From Clitoria ternatea (Eukaryota; Streptophyta; Magnoliopsida; Fabales; Fabaceae): a stretch of DNA of 64,000 nucleotides. The position numbers and the translations under genes were made by a program. The DNA lies in assembly GCA_037962975.1 (NCBI GenBank), contig CM075669.1, positions 120,358,501 to 120,422,500 on the forward strand. The letters are read 5' to 3'. The number at the start of each line of letters is the position of its first letter. Positions within the stretch are counted from its first letter, which is position 1. The notes beneath the pieces were generated by a model. The model saw only the letters and a program-made list of their open reading frames with translations, was not told the origin of the DNA and searched no databases. Of this stretch, positions 14,101 through 25,478 are shown one piece after another.

Positions 14101-14703
14101 CTAATAAAGAGAATGGAAATAACAAAATGAACTCATGCATTACATCATTGTACTGAGTTGTGACTATTTGTTGTTTAAGCATGATTGTATAACCTTAGTA
14201 ATCCTGAGAGTTGAATGGGAATGGTTAGCTAAGATCAAGAGTGGTGAGATAACTTAGAATGCATCTTAGGTATCCCAAAGGGAGTGGGAGGGACTCGGTC
14301 CTGGATTTTTTGTGTTGTATGTGGGGCAGGTGTCGATGAGACACCTTCCTGATTGTTATGGAGGTGGAGACTCACCCTTACGCTAAATTTTTCCAGACAT
14401 CACGGGAATGGACACAAATTTCACATCAAGGATCAACCGAGCTCTTCTTGGACCGAGGACGAGTAGAATAAGGTTAAATTTTATTTTCATTTATGGGAGC
14501 CTGTGTGCCCCTTCACTTTCAATTTGTACAGTTATTGTTACAACCATGTACTACATATGACTATGTAATGAATATAATGTATTTGTTCCACCAAGTTTTC
14601 TTGTACAAAAAAAAACTTCCATATTTTTCTAAAACTCGTAACCTCTCACTTGACCAAGATAATCTAGTGGAAGGGATTGTCCTAGTTAACCGAGGGTGTT
14701 ACA
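8158..14703. mobile_element. 6.5-kb LTR-like block with TGTAACAACCC...GGGTGTTACA ends
   Basis: The block interrupts CACTA1. It starts TGTAACAACCC and ends GGGTGTTACA, the short inverted ends common on long LTRs of plant Ty3/gypsy elements (Tekay-like chromoviruses and relatives). I found no gag, pol, PBS or second internal copy of the ends, so the simplest reading is one long LTR. It holds AT-rich stretches (8400-8920), a pyrimidine-rich CACC-rich region (10310-10800) and a GC-rich patch (13760-13870). The short open frames inside show no recognisable protein. The flanks (TATAG and AATAA) do not match, so solo-LTR formation within one element is not proven. Orientation is unknown. Confidence 0.5.
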
Positions 14704-15239
14704 AATAATAAGGAAACATGCACTTGCAATCTTTTACTCCTATAATTTACCTTTATTCTACAAATTTGACATAGTTTTATTTAAGAAATAAATTAGTTCT
14801 CTTTACAATTCTTTTATGAAAGCTTAAATCATGTTAAAGCTGGTTTTTTTATTTTTATCTTATTGGAGTTAACCACATATATCTTCCTTTGGAAGGAATC
14901 TTGTTTTGAGGCATTGATTTTTATCTTTTAGTTTGTTAATTATTAAAATGATAATTTTAAATATTAAGATCATAGTCGTGCTTTTGTAAATTGCATTGTT
15001 GAAATACCTCAAACAACCTACCTTTAATATTTTATTAGATCAAAACTCTTAATCCATTATTTTTAGTCCATAGGGATTGCAATCCATATGTTGCTTACTT
15101 GATTGACTTAGGTTGCTAAGACAAAGCAAGTCGTTAATAGGGTAGTTTGTATGCCTTCATTCATAAGAAGAAAATATACCTTTTTCATTTTATATATTTT
15201 CATCTATTGTTTGTTAATTTAAATGTAGGGAAAGATTCT
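14704..15239. other. CACTA1 internal non-coding sequence
   Basis: AT-rich, no recognisable coding block; probably intron or spacer of the decayed CACTA1 gene that follows. Confidence 0.4.
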
Positions 15240-15560
15240 TGAGATCGAAAGTCAAGAAAATGTTCCAAAATAAGTGGCACCATATGATTGACAAGTCTTT
15301 GGTAAAAAGCATCCAAGCCGAACAAAAGGGTCGATGTTAGCTATTCCATCTTTTATGGCATTTGGAACAAATTACCAGCATTACAATACCCATGCATCCA
15401 GTGCATCTAGCGTGGGTACATCTGGTGTTGGACCATCTAATTCATAATTTTTGCCTATATGCTCTAGATGCAGTCAAAGGCTAAGGCTAGGATTCAAAAA
15501 TTAGAGATGAACGTTGCTAAATTACTTAAGAAAATTGATGTTGATTTGCTTGAAAGGATA
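15240..15560 (+). pseudogene. Transposase_24-like (Ptta/En/Spm) relic of CACTA1
   Basis: In one frame from about 15290 the plus strand reads QVFGKKHPSRTKG, then IPSFMAFG, then a serine-rich tail ending at a stop near 15448. This matches the C-terminal signature 'VFGKE.PGRVRG' of the second gene of plant CACTA elements. A lysine-rich helical piece follows at 15468-15560 (AKARIQKLEMNVAKLL), resembling that family's coiled-coil end in another frame. The rest of the gene is missing. It sits between CACTA1's ends, which supports the assignment. Confidence 0.6.
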
Positions 15561-15865
15561 AATGATCCTACCGATTCTCTTATAAGCTTGTTTAGTAGTC
15601 TATATATTTTATATGATTATTTCATATACTGTAAAACTAATTTCTCCCTCTTTTCATAATCTTTAGAAACAATAGTAGCACATCAACCTTCTACATCATA
15701 ATCTGGCACACATCTCATATAGTTGAGATGTGACTTTATGGTAAAGTAAACTCCCAATTGATGTATAAGTTGTTATTGTGGTTGCTATCATTGTTGGCAA
15801 TATGAACAACACGTGGTTAGGCAAATATAATCTTGTTCATATTACTTCTTAAGGAAATTTAACCT

Positions 15866-16370
15866 GTAAACTACCATTAATTTAGTTTACCTATTTTTCA
15901 AGTCGTAGTTGTATTAGTCTGCATTGTTTACTCTATATATTCAAATTACTCGATTTCTTGTGTTGAAATATTATTTTCTTATGTTTACTATGAAATATGT
16001 GCTTGTAAGAATGGTGTTGTATGTATGCTATTGTGTGAGGTTGTGCATGTGTAAAAGAGTGAGAGAGAAAAGATCTATTGTATTTCAGTGAAGACCTTGC
16101 AAAAAAATGGACAATATGTTACGCAAACTACCATGGATTTAGTTTACTCATTTTTCAAGTCATCATTATGGTGGTCTGCACTATTTGTTCTTTAGATCCA
16201 AGCTGCTTAATTTCTTATTTTGAAATATCTTGTGTTTTCTATGAAATATGTGTTTGTAAGAGTGGTGCTATGTGTATGTTGTTATGTGAGGTTGTGCATG
16301 TGTGAGAAAGTGAGAAGGGAAAGATCTTTGTGTATTAGTATGGCCTTACAAAAAAAATGGGCAATGTGTT
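15866..16370. repeat. Tandem duplication of a ~250-bp unit
   Basis: 15866-16112 and 16123-16370 are direct copies: both contain AAACTACCAT, TTTTTCAAGTC, GAAATATGTG, GGTTGTGCATGTGT and an A-rich 'CAAAAAAATGG' end. They are about 80-85% alike by eye. The function is unknown; it lies in the CACTA1 interior. Confidence 0.75.
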
Positions 16371-16805
16371 GTATATGGCTTGATATCCTTGCAATGGTGT
16401 GTGTGCAAATTTGATACTTTATAGATTAGTTGAATTAGATGTATTATGGAAAATTTAATACTTGATAGACTACCTAGAAATTATGGTTGTTTTTATTTCT
16501 CTATTGTGCCTTAAGATGACTTTGATTGTAGTTATTCTCATAGTTATGAGTTCTTTTTTTATGGTTTTAGGGTTTCATGTTGAAGAAGCAAAAACAACTA
16601 CATTGTGGATAGAGATATAAAAGAGCATTCATTGTTGTTACTTATTTAGTTGTTTCGTTTTGTTTCTCTAAATTTCTTTTTGTTTGTTAAACACTTAGTT
16701 AGGGTGTGTTTTGTTTTCTTTTAATTAGGATGTAATATTCTCTCTTGACATTATATAAATTAGGATGTGTTTTTATGAGACTCAATTATGATACAGATTG
16801 TTATA
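16371..16805. other. CACTA1 interior, non-coding
   Basis: AT-rich, with 'TTAGGATGTG' repeated twice near 16700-16770. No coding signal. Confidence 0.35.
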
Positions 16806-16810
16806 GTAAT

Positions 16811-18308
16811 TGTTAGCACCAAGTCTGGTTTGTAAAAGATTTCAAACTATTATTTACCAGACCCCAAGATATGTTAATAACACACATCAAGACATTTAAA
16901 TTAAATAAATTTTACCTATGTGTTATCTAACTTGTTAAATTAAGTGTTCCAAGATACAAACATAAAATGCACAAGTTACAAATGAAAGGGGGAGTCCATC
17001 AATTAAAAAGTCTGCCTTCAGCCATACAACCTATTTCAGGATAAGTCTGACCGGGATCAAAAACACCTTATGTACAAGCTCGTCCCAAAAAAAGTCTGAT
17101 CCTAGAATAATGCTCAAGAAGAGTCTGATTCAAGTGTGCTCGTCTAAACTTTTAGACTGCTAACTACTTAACATGCGTACTTGCTTTATCAATCAGACCC
17201 CAAACTTTTGAAGCAACAAGAATGTTACTTCATGCTCACATCAAACAAACATCGAGCTTATTTTGAAGATGCTCCGAATCAAGTCCTTATTATAGAAACT
17301 GCTTCTATCATCAAAAGAGAAAAGAAGACAATCTAGTGCAAGAACCAAAGCTTCAGAGGGAAGAAACTAATGTAGCTGCTCCACACACTTCAAAAAAGCT
17401 GATGAAAATCAGCTCTTATGTCAAAGCTTTCAGAAGGTCAACCTTATTTGTTCTACACATCTTAGTTGAAGGAAGAAAGCCAACAAAAGGTTTTTTGTTT
17501 TAAAGCTCTGAAGGAACACTATTTCAGTGTAAGCTATGATGTTTCTTCATACCAGACCTTTTATCCTCTCCTCATCTTCAAGGTCTAATACTCACAATAG
17601 CTATATCCCTCTAACAGTTTCACAATGACTATCTCAAAGGCCTATATATATGTAGGGATTTCAAATCTTGAAGTAGTGAACAACTATAACAACTAAATAT
17701 CAAATACATGAAAGCTGCTCTTTAAAATTCGTAGTCTTAGCCTTCTTCTCTAAAGTAAAGACTTTCTTTGTTGTTCTACTCCTAGGAGACCTTAGTCTTT
17801 ATCTCTAATACTTAGTGTATAAGTTCTTATATTGTATCTTTTGTATACACTAAGTCATCAAAAAAATAATAACAAACCATTTTTCAAATCCTTATTTATG
17901 TAAAAGTATGGTGTGTTGTCAGCCTTAGTTTCTATTGGGAAACAGTTATTGGCCTGAAGAGGCTTTTGAAAGAATACCTAGGATTAAGCCAGGAGTGGCT
18001 TATTGAAACAATACTTGGGTTTAAGCCCAAAGTTGCTGGAGTCAACAATACTTGTGACACGGTCTGTGCTGTTGTGTAAAAGGTGTTTTTACATAATGGA
18101 AATCCTTCAAGTTTAAAGGGACTGGACGTAGCTTCTGAGTTAGAAGTAAACTAGTATAAATTATGTGTGTTTTATCTCTCTAACCCTAATCCTATAAATT
18201 TCTGGTTCAAAAGTATGATTGCCTTATGCTCAAAAAGTTTCTAAGTTCCACATGAAAAGAGTCTAAGAATTTTCTTACCCCCATTCTAAGTCTGACTCTG
18301 ACCCATCA
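16811..18308 (+). mobile_element. Solo LTR of SIRE-A (copy 1), TSD GTAAT
   Basis: A 1498-bp block starts TGTTAGCACC and ends GACCCATCA, with GTAAT on both sides (16806-16810 and 18309-18313). It is the same LTR as 43453-44177 plus 55870-56654, where it follows a SIRE-type internal region and polypurine tract. No PBS or coding sequence follows, so it is a solo LTR left by recombination between two LTRs. The front part repeats short AAGTCTG motifs. Flanks on both sides are CACTA1. Confidence 0.88.
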
Positions 18309-18732
18309 GTAATGAATTATTATATGAACAATATGTTGGTTCTTTGACTATTTCTATATGTATAATTGATAGCATTTTCAATCTAAATGATGATGATGAT
18401 TATTATTAATTAATTAAGAATTACGGTAGTGAAATTATTGGATGAATCACCAATAAAAATAAAGAAATAAAAACAAATCACAACGATTATTTAATTTTCC
18501 AAATTGCCAATAATGTCACATAACAAGCCCTATTCAATTCATTGTCCTTGTGATGATTCATCAAATAGGAAATCGCCTCAAGTGAACCATCACACATTAG
18601 CAATGGAACTTTCAGCGATTGAAAAACTACTGCTAATTGGATTCTTGATGATGGGTTTAAGAACCGCCAATAAATGTTTTCTTGAAGATTAAAATTGCCA
18701 ATAACACATGTAAAATATTGCCACTTGTTCCC

Positions 18733-18747
18733 ATTTTTCTTGTAGTG
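18733..18747 (-). repeat. CACTA1 right terminal inverted repeat
   Basis: ATTTTTCTTGTAGTG, reading CACTACAAGAAAAAT on the minus strand, followed by TSD AGA at 18748-18750. Confidence 0.85.
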
Positions 18748-18750
18748 AGA

Positions 18751-18903
18751 CTTGACTTAACTTCTTCCAAAGTAATGTCGTCTTTCCCAACACTAAGAGA
18801 CCTAATGAAATTCTCACAGGGGGTAGAGACGATAACAAAATCGTCATAACATCTTCATCACCCATCTTAACCTCAATATCTTAAAGCTCTATCAAGATTG
18901 AAT
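18751..18903 (-). pseudogene. Gag fragment of outer copia element, duplicate copy 1 (first piece)
   Basis: On the minus strand it reads GDEDV..., then 'SLGLLVLGK', then 'WKKLSQVS' across frames, the middle of a Tork-like Gag. It is a duplicate of 57101-57253. CACTA2 cuts it at 18903|18904, and it continues at 33618. Confidence 0.7.
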
Positions 18904-19345
18904 CACTAGTGCAAAAGTGGATATAACAACAGGATATAATCACGGGTTAGACTGGATCAGTGATTAAAGAAAGCACGGTGGCATTTTTGAAATTATAAAG
19001 TAACTATATAATCACGGGTGGCGAACAACCGTGATTGTAGGTTCGGGGGTAACTATATAATCACGGATAATATTAGAACCGTGGTCGGATCCTAGAATAT
19101 ATAATCACAGTTTTATTTTCGACCGTGGATATATAGTTCAGGGTTTAGGGTATATTCGTTGGGGGCTATATAACCACAGTTGACTCTACAACCGTGATTA
19201 TATATTGATTGATATAATCACGGTTGTGGTTGTAACTATGGTTATAGGGTTAATATTTAACCAGAGGTATCGTTGTAACCGTGATTATATGTGAAATATA
19301 ATCATGGTTGCTAAGGGATCTGTGATTATATATGTTTTTAGAAAC
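18904..19345 (+). repeat. CACTA2 left sub-terminal repeats
   Basis: At least a dozen copies of TATAATCACGG or its reverse CCGTGATTATA in both orientations (for example near 18938, 19008, 19030, 19055, 19190, 19213, 19278). CACTA elements use such sub-terminal motifs as transposase binding sites; here that role is inferred. Confidence 0.8.
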
Positions 19346-19403
19346 TTCAAAAGCCGCTCCTGATAACCCTTTTTCACTTTCTCCTTCTTCTTTCGCACTC
19401 GTA

Positions 19404-19745
19404 TTTGCCTCCAGTTTGTGCTCTTTGCTTGTCATCGTCTACTTCGTTAACTTTCTCCTTCCTTCTTCTTTAGTTTCGAGTTGTCATCTTCGCAGCATTG
19501 TCTGGTAAGTCCTCCCCATCTTCTTATGCTATATCAGTATATTTTGAAGCTTGTCTGTATGTGTTTTCACTTGCCTAGTTAAAAGGGGTTTTCACTTGCC
19601 ATAAAAAATTTTTGCTAGTCTTTGCCTCCAGTTTGTGCTCTTTGGTTGTCGTCGTCTACTTCGTTCAGTTTCTCCTTCCTTCTTCTTTGGTTGCAAGCAT
19701 TGTCTGGTAAGTTCTCCCCATCTGCTTATGCTATATCAATTTCGC
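19404..19745 (+). repeat. Duplicated leader segment with splice-donor-like site
   Basis: 19404-19550 and 19620-19745 are direct copies starting TTTGCCTCCAGTTTGTGCTC and including TCTGGTAAGT, CTCCCCATC and GCTTATGCTATATCA. TCTGGTAAGT is a good plant 5' splice site, so each copy may be a non-coding first exon end of the TNP2 transcript. A third short trace (GCTTATGCTATATCA) occurs near 19852. Confidence 0.6.
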
Positions 19746-21037
19746 TTGCCTTAAAATATGCAATGCACGTATATACTATGTATCTCCGTGTTTGTGTATC
19801 GAAGCTTGTATGTGTGTCTCTGTCTCTATTTATTTTACTTTGTCTCTGATGCTTATGCTATATCAGGATATTTTTTAAAAAAGTTTTACTAGGAATGCTA
19901 ACTTCAGCATAATGTTGCCCAAGAGTTCTCATAAACTGTACAAGAGAGTTTGGTGTTTGAATCAGATTACTTTCTCACAAAACCAATATATATATATATA
20001 TATGTATTGTTCTGAACTGAAAATTGGTGGCCTGTTCTGTGTATATTGTTTGTGTTTTAAAGAATTGGTTTTCATTTGGATTTTTGGTAAACCTTGAACT
20101 GCATTAATTTCATTAGTTAGAATTATATATAATTTAGAATTTTATTTTAATTTTGACTGCTGTAAATTGGTACTGGTTTCTGATTTGAAAGTTTTCACTT
20201 TTTGAATGTGTTTAATGATAAGGTTTGGTCACTATAAAATTAGCTAATTTTAGTTTTACTTATCATTTATTTTTTTTGCTAACTAATTTTTTTTATTAAT
20301 GCAAGATGTTTAAAAATAGTTCACAACATTGGAGTTTAGAGTGTTATTATTGATTTTTATTTTGAAGGGGCAAATAAAAGATTATCAAACTTATAATTAA
20401 GATAAATATACATAAGATTCAAAAATTAAAAACATAAGTAGATTTAAAAATAAAAAAATCAATCTAAAATATTGACCAAATTGAGGTAAAATACAAATAA
20501 GAAAGTAAATGTATAAATAAGCTTTCAACAAATTGAAGTTGTTAATGCTAACCTAGTTAATGAAAGTTCATGTGATCTTATAATCCATAATCCATAATCA
20601 AACTTCAAAAGTCTCATAATCCATAATCCATCATCCAACACCATTGTTCTACTTCAAAATAACACAAATTAAAAACATCGTACTAATTACTAAATAAAAG
20701 TCTAAACTTTAAAAGTCTTATAATCCAACACCATAATCCATAATCCATAATCCAACACTATACTTCTACTTCAAAATAACACAAATTAAAAACATCATAC
20801 TAATTTAGGAGAAAAGTTAAGTAAATTGTTACATATTTTTAAGTATTATTTTTAATCAAAATTTACATTTCATTGTACAGTATATAATGTTATTTCTGTT
20901 GCTTTTTGCTGGTCTCATATAATGTTATTTTTGTTGTTGTTGTATGTGTGTGGTTGTTAATCTTACGAACTCGTAGGCTTATACTACTTAACTAGTATGA
21001 AAGTTTCTTTGCATGAGTGAACCGTAGTTCCCCGTTT
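19746..21037. other. CACTA2 leader region, non-coding
   Basis: AT-rich with a TA-dinucleotide run near 19987-20003. A direct repeat at about 20570-20810 contains CATAATCCATAATCC and TTCTACTTCAAAATAACAC twice. No coding block recognised. Confidence 0.45.
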
Positions 21038-21095
21038 AAGATTCAACACAAATGGTCATTAAATTAATTAATTTCATCATTTGTGTTGAATCTTG
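21038..21095. repeat. Short inverted repeat (hairpin)
   Basis: AAGATTCAACACAAATG pairs with CATTTGTGTTGAATCTT-like sequence about 20 bp downstream; arms of about 16-17 bp around an AT-rich loop. Confidence 0.75.
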
Positions 21096-21111
21096 AATTA
21101 TCTGTTTGGAC

Positions 21112-21372
21112 AGTTTAGGATGAACAATTATTTTTAGACGCCGTTGGTATGTATAAGTTCGAAGTTATTTTAAAATTTGATAGTTTTGGTAACTTGCATT
21201 TTATGTTGTTCTCTGGGTGCATATTTGGTTATGGTTGAATTTGATTTGACTATTCTCATTTTGTGTACTTAGAGACCAATGTGAAATGCTGCCAAAATTT
21301 GATCAAAATTTAAAATAACTCCTAACCTGTATATATCAATGACGTATAAAAATAATTGTTATCCTGAATGGG
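21112..21372. repeat. Long imperfect inverted repeat upstream of TNP2
   Basis: The left arm (21112-21195, with GAACAATTATTTTTA and GTTATTTTAAA) is the reverse complement, imperfectly, of 21290-21372 (TAAAAATAATTGTTATCC and TTTAAAATAAC). Arms are about 80 bp with a loop near 95 bp. It ends 60 bp before the TNP2 start codon. Confidence 0.7.
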
Positions 21373-21432
21373 TAGGACCACCACCTTTGTAAAAAAAGTG
21401 AGATTGATCATAGCACCTTGTAAATAGTTGGT

Positions 21433-24400
21433 ATGGATTGGAGTTGGATAACTGCATCACGCATAAGTCTAGAGTACAAGAGTGGAGTTGAATCATTTAT
21501 GGAATTCATAGCGAGGAATGCTGAGAAGGTGAATGGAAGGTACTTTTTCCCTTATGTTAAATGCTTGAACCTACGTCGGCTAGACTTGGAAGAGGTGCGA
21601 GAAGATCTACTGTGTGATGGTTTTGTTCGTAGTTATATCTGTTGGATATGGCACAATGAAGATTGGTGGTGCAAAGTACCAGCTCTCAAACTGAAAATCG
21701 AAGCTCGATGCATGACACCAATGTCGACATGGATGACCGACTTGAGGATATGATTCGTGATGTGAGGGTAAAAGGTTTTAAGAGAGCTCATGTATATATG
21801 ACTCTGTGTGAGGATTTTGGGAAGCCTTTGTATCCAAATTGCGTCAATTTCACGATGTTATCAACAGTTTTACGATTATTTAATTTGAAGGCCATAAACC
21901 GGTGGACGGATAAAAGTTTCACTGACTTACTTAAGTTGTTGAAAGAAATGCTCCCAGTTAGAAACACCTTGCCGAATCATAACTATGAGGCCAAAAAGGT
22001 GTTGTGTCCTATGGGTTTAGAGTATACGAAGATACATGCATGCCCAAATGATTGTGTATTATTCCGAGGTAAGTATGATATATTACATCGATGTCCTAGG
22101 TATGGGGTGTCACGGTATAAGAAGAAAGAGGCCGATTTTGATGAAATCTGTACTAAAGGGTCTCCTGCAAAAGTGTTGTGGTATCTGCCCATAGTTCCAA
22201 GACTAAAGCATCTATTTACCAATGCAGATGATGCAAAACTTATGAGATGGCATGCTGATGAAAAGGTTGTTGACGGATTACTTAGGCATCCGGCAGATGG
22301 ATCGTAGTGGAAGAAAGTGGATACAATGTTTCCAGATTTTACCCATGAACCAAGAAATGTTAGGCTTGCACTAGCCACAGACGACATGAACCTGTATGTG
22401 AACCTGAGCACAAACCATAGTTTGTGGCCTATTTTGTTGTTTGTTTACAACTTGCTGCCATGGCTATGCATGAAGCGAAAATATGTTATGTTATTAATGA
22501 TGATTTCTGGTCCATGACAACCGGGGAATAACATTGATATATATTTAACTCCATTAGTTGAAGACCTCAAAATGTTATGGGAAGACAGGGTTGATGTGTT
22601 TGACGGGTTTGTAGGGCAATCATTCAAATTACGTGCCATGCTATTCTACACGATCAATGACTTTCCAGTGTATGGTAACTTATCCGGGTATAGTGTGAAG
22701 GGTCATAAAGCTTGTCCTATATATGAGGAGGGAACTAGTTCTATGCGGCTGCACCATGGTAGGAAAAATGTTTATCTTCGACATTGAAGATTTCTTAAAG
22801 CTAATCATCTGTTTCGTAGGTTAAAGAAGTCACTCAACAGTGTGTAAGATTTTGAAATGTCTCCTCCACCACTATCTGGTCGTCAAATATATGAAAAGGT
22901 GAAAGACGTCAACGTAGTGTTTGGTAAGTATAAAAAACAATCCACCGGACAAAACAACTAGAAGAAAAAGTTAACATTTTTTGTCCTACCATATTGGAAG
23001 GAGCTTGATGTAAGACACTGCATTGATGTAATGCATGTGGAGAAAAATGTGTGCGACAGTTTAGTTGGAACACTCTTAAACATACCTGGGAAGACTAAAG
23101 ACGGCCTAAATTCACGTATGGACTTAGAGTTGATGGGTATACGTCAGGATTTGCATCCACAATCAAGGGGCAAACGAACATATTTACCCCAGCATGTCAT
23201 ATGTTGTCCAGAAAAGAAAAACAAAGTTTATGTGAATTGTTGCATAGTATGAAAGTTCTGTCTGGTTATGGTTCAAATATCAACACTTGTGTTTCCATGA
23301 AAGATTTGAAGTTAGTTGGGTTGAAGTCTCATGATTGTCATATGTTGATGCAACAGTTTCTACCTATCGCCATTTGTGACATTCTTCCTAAAAATGTGAG
23401 AAATGTCATAACAAGATTGTGTTTGTTTTTTAATGCCATATGTTGCAAAGTAATCGTGCCCAATGAATTAGATGTGTTGGAATAGGAAGCATCACTTATA
23501 CTATGTCATCTTGAAATGCGTTTCCCGCCTTCTTTTTTTGACATAATGGTCCATTTAATCATCCATTTGGTGAGACAGGTCCGTTTGTGTGGTCCAGTGT
23601 TCTTGCAGTGGATGTATCCCGTTGAGCGATATATGAAGATATTGAAAGGGTATATGAAGAATCAACGTTGTCCTGAAGCTTCTATTGTGGAAAAGTATAT
23701 TATAGAGGAAGCAATTGAGTTTTGCACTGATTATATTTCACATGCTGAAAGTATTAGTATTCCGAAGACTTGTCATGATGGGTGATTGGATGGGAAAGGT
23801 ATGATTGGTAAAAAAATGAAGAACATGCCACGTGATGATGTCCTTCAAGCGCACTTGTATTTTTGAACAACACGGATGACGTGCAACCATATCTAACCAC
23901 TCACAAAGAGCTAGTCAAGAGAAACAACCCTAGAATGACTGAAAAATGGGTATTGAATGAACACAACAAGACATTCATGTAGTGGTTCCAACTGACTATT
24001 TTGAAAGATACATCTGGTTCTTTGACATTACATCGACTAGCACAGGGCCCCAACTTCGATGTCTTCACCTTCTGTGGGTATGACATAAATAACTATTCGT
24101 TCTATACAAGGACACAGGATGACAAGAGTACAACTCAAAATAGTGGAGTTATGGTTGTGGCTCAGTCAATGCATTTCTCAACTTCAAAGGACAATAACCC
24201 TGTCATGGTCGAGTCATGCTACTTTGGTGTGATTGAAGATATATGGGAAGTCGATTACAGTTCTTTCACCGTTCCTGTGTTTAAATGCAAATGGGTTGAC
24301 AATAAGAATGGTGTCAAAACTGATGATTTCAAATTTACATTGATGGACCTCAACAAGATAGGTCATAAAGAGGAACCATTCATCATGGCAATGCAAGTGA

Positions 24401-24579
24401 AGCAAGTTTTTTTATGTTACTGACCCAGCTGACAAACGGTGGTCAATTATTATCCAAGGTAGACACAACATTGGAGACCCCAATCTTGATGTTCTGGAAA
24501 TTCCTTCTGCCATAACACGTATTCCGACATCTGTCGTGGAACATGACATACATATGTAGTTGCCAGTCGTCATGACCAC
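21433..24579 (+). pseudogene. CACTA TNP2-type transposase, decayed
   Basis: The start ATG at 21433 opens a transposase-associated domain (MDWSWI, then EYKSGVESFMEFI and 'W..HNE' to about 21660). After a frameshift, the catalytic TNP2 domain runs from about 21665: 'LCPMGLEYTKIHACPNDC', 'CPRYGVSRYK', 'VLWYLPIVPRLKHLF', 'LMRWHADEK', 'LRHPADGS', then 'LPYWKELDVRHCIDVMHVEKN' by 23045. A second frameshift at about 23200 leads into a DUF4218-like part (KSHDCHMLMQQFLPIA, WMYPVERYMK) and a third near 23870 into a DUF4216-like part (24001-24423). Stops include 22304 and 22516. The C-terminus is interrupted by the TR-GAG element and resumes for a few codons at 29809. Full length would be typical for TNP2. 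Confidence 0.92.
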
Positions 24580-25478
24580 TGATTCGTCCCCGACTGGGGT
24601 CTAGGATTCGGTGTTAGGACAGCCTCAAGAGTTGAAGATTGAATGAGATTGAAGACCGGCTGAGTGTATCCGGTCTCTCTGATCCAGCCTCTCAGCGTGT
24701 GGAGGTCGGTCTTGTTGTCCTGGAGATCCTTCACACCGACCTCTCGCGTTGGTGTGGGCGACAGGTGGTGTCACCTGCGATGATTCTCTGACGCTCAAGT
24801 TAGAAGAGTGTAAGTGAACTCTGTTAATGCTCAAACAGTATAATAGCAAGAGAGAGAGCAAGGACAACGTAACCTGGAACATGTATTGCAACATGTTATT
24901 TATAGATGAGCGTGGAAGATGAATCGTTGAGTGTTAGTGGGCCCACTAGTTCTGATAACATGTATAAAGAGTCAATCCAAGTGGGCCAGCATTCAGAGTA
25001 TGCCCAGAGAGTAGGTGAATTATCAGTGTACTTTTCTGTCACATGGATGGAGGATAATCACCTTTTCCGTAAATTTCGCTGGTGATTATACCCACTCCTG
25101 TCAGTGAATGAAAGGGACATATTCCGCTGTGCAGAATACCTTTCCCGTTATGATACTGAAGCAGTCGGTTAGAGAACGGATAAGCCACCCAGTGTAGGAG
25201 AGCGGATAAGCCGATCGGTGTCTCAGATGTCATCTCGGACGACTGGTGTAAGAGAGGTTTGCCGAGTGTGTTGCAGACCGGATTGGTATTCTTGACACCG
25301 GCTGAACACTAGGGCGGCTATAATGACTTCACTTTAAGTGAGACTGGATCAACATGTTTACCGTCTGGATCATTATCCTGGGATACCGGTTGACTTCTAG
25401 GAAGGCTGAGTCGGCCTTTTGTCCTTAGAACCGGTATCCAGACCGGATAACCTTGGGGCTGGTATTCAGACCGGATCA
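24580..25478 (-). repeat. TR-GAG copy 1, 3' LTR
   Basis: Close direct copy of 28917-29803. On the minus strand it starts TGATCCGGTCTGAATACC; the minus-strand TATA is at about 24896-24904. Preceded on the minus strand by the likely PPT GCTAGGGGACATA (25479-25491). Confidence 0.88.

Larger units (their letters stand above)
7398..18747. mobile_element. CACTA transposon 1 (degenerate), TSD AGA
   Basis: The left end reads CACTATAAGAAGAAT and the right end, reversed, CACTACAAGAAAAATGGG. Both are flanked by AGA (7395-7397 and 18748-18750), the 3-bp TSD expected of CACTA elements. Sub-terminal sequence on both sides contains GGCAAT/ATTGCC motifs. The insertion is in the gag of the outer copia element. 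Without its own insertions (the long LTR-like block 8158-14703 and the solo LTR 16811-18308) the element is only about 3.3 kb. Its only coding trace is a Transposase_24-like relic near 15240-15560, so it is a deletion derivative. The right end is present again at 56660-57097 through the tandem duplication. Confidence 0.85.

Noticed and set aside
21983..22411. 142-codon open frame on the minus strand
   Set aside because: Antisense to the TNP2 core, which has clear family motifs on the plus strand.
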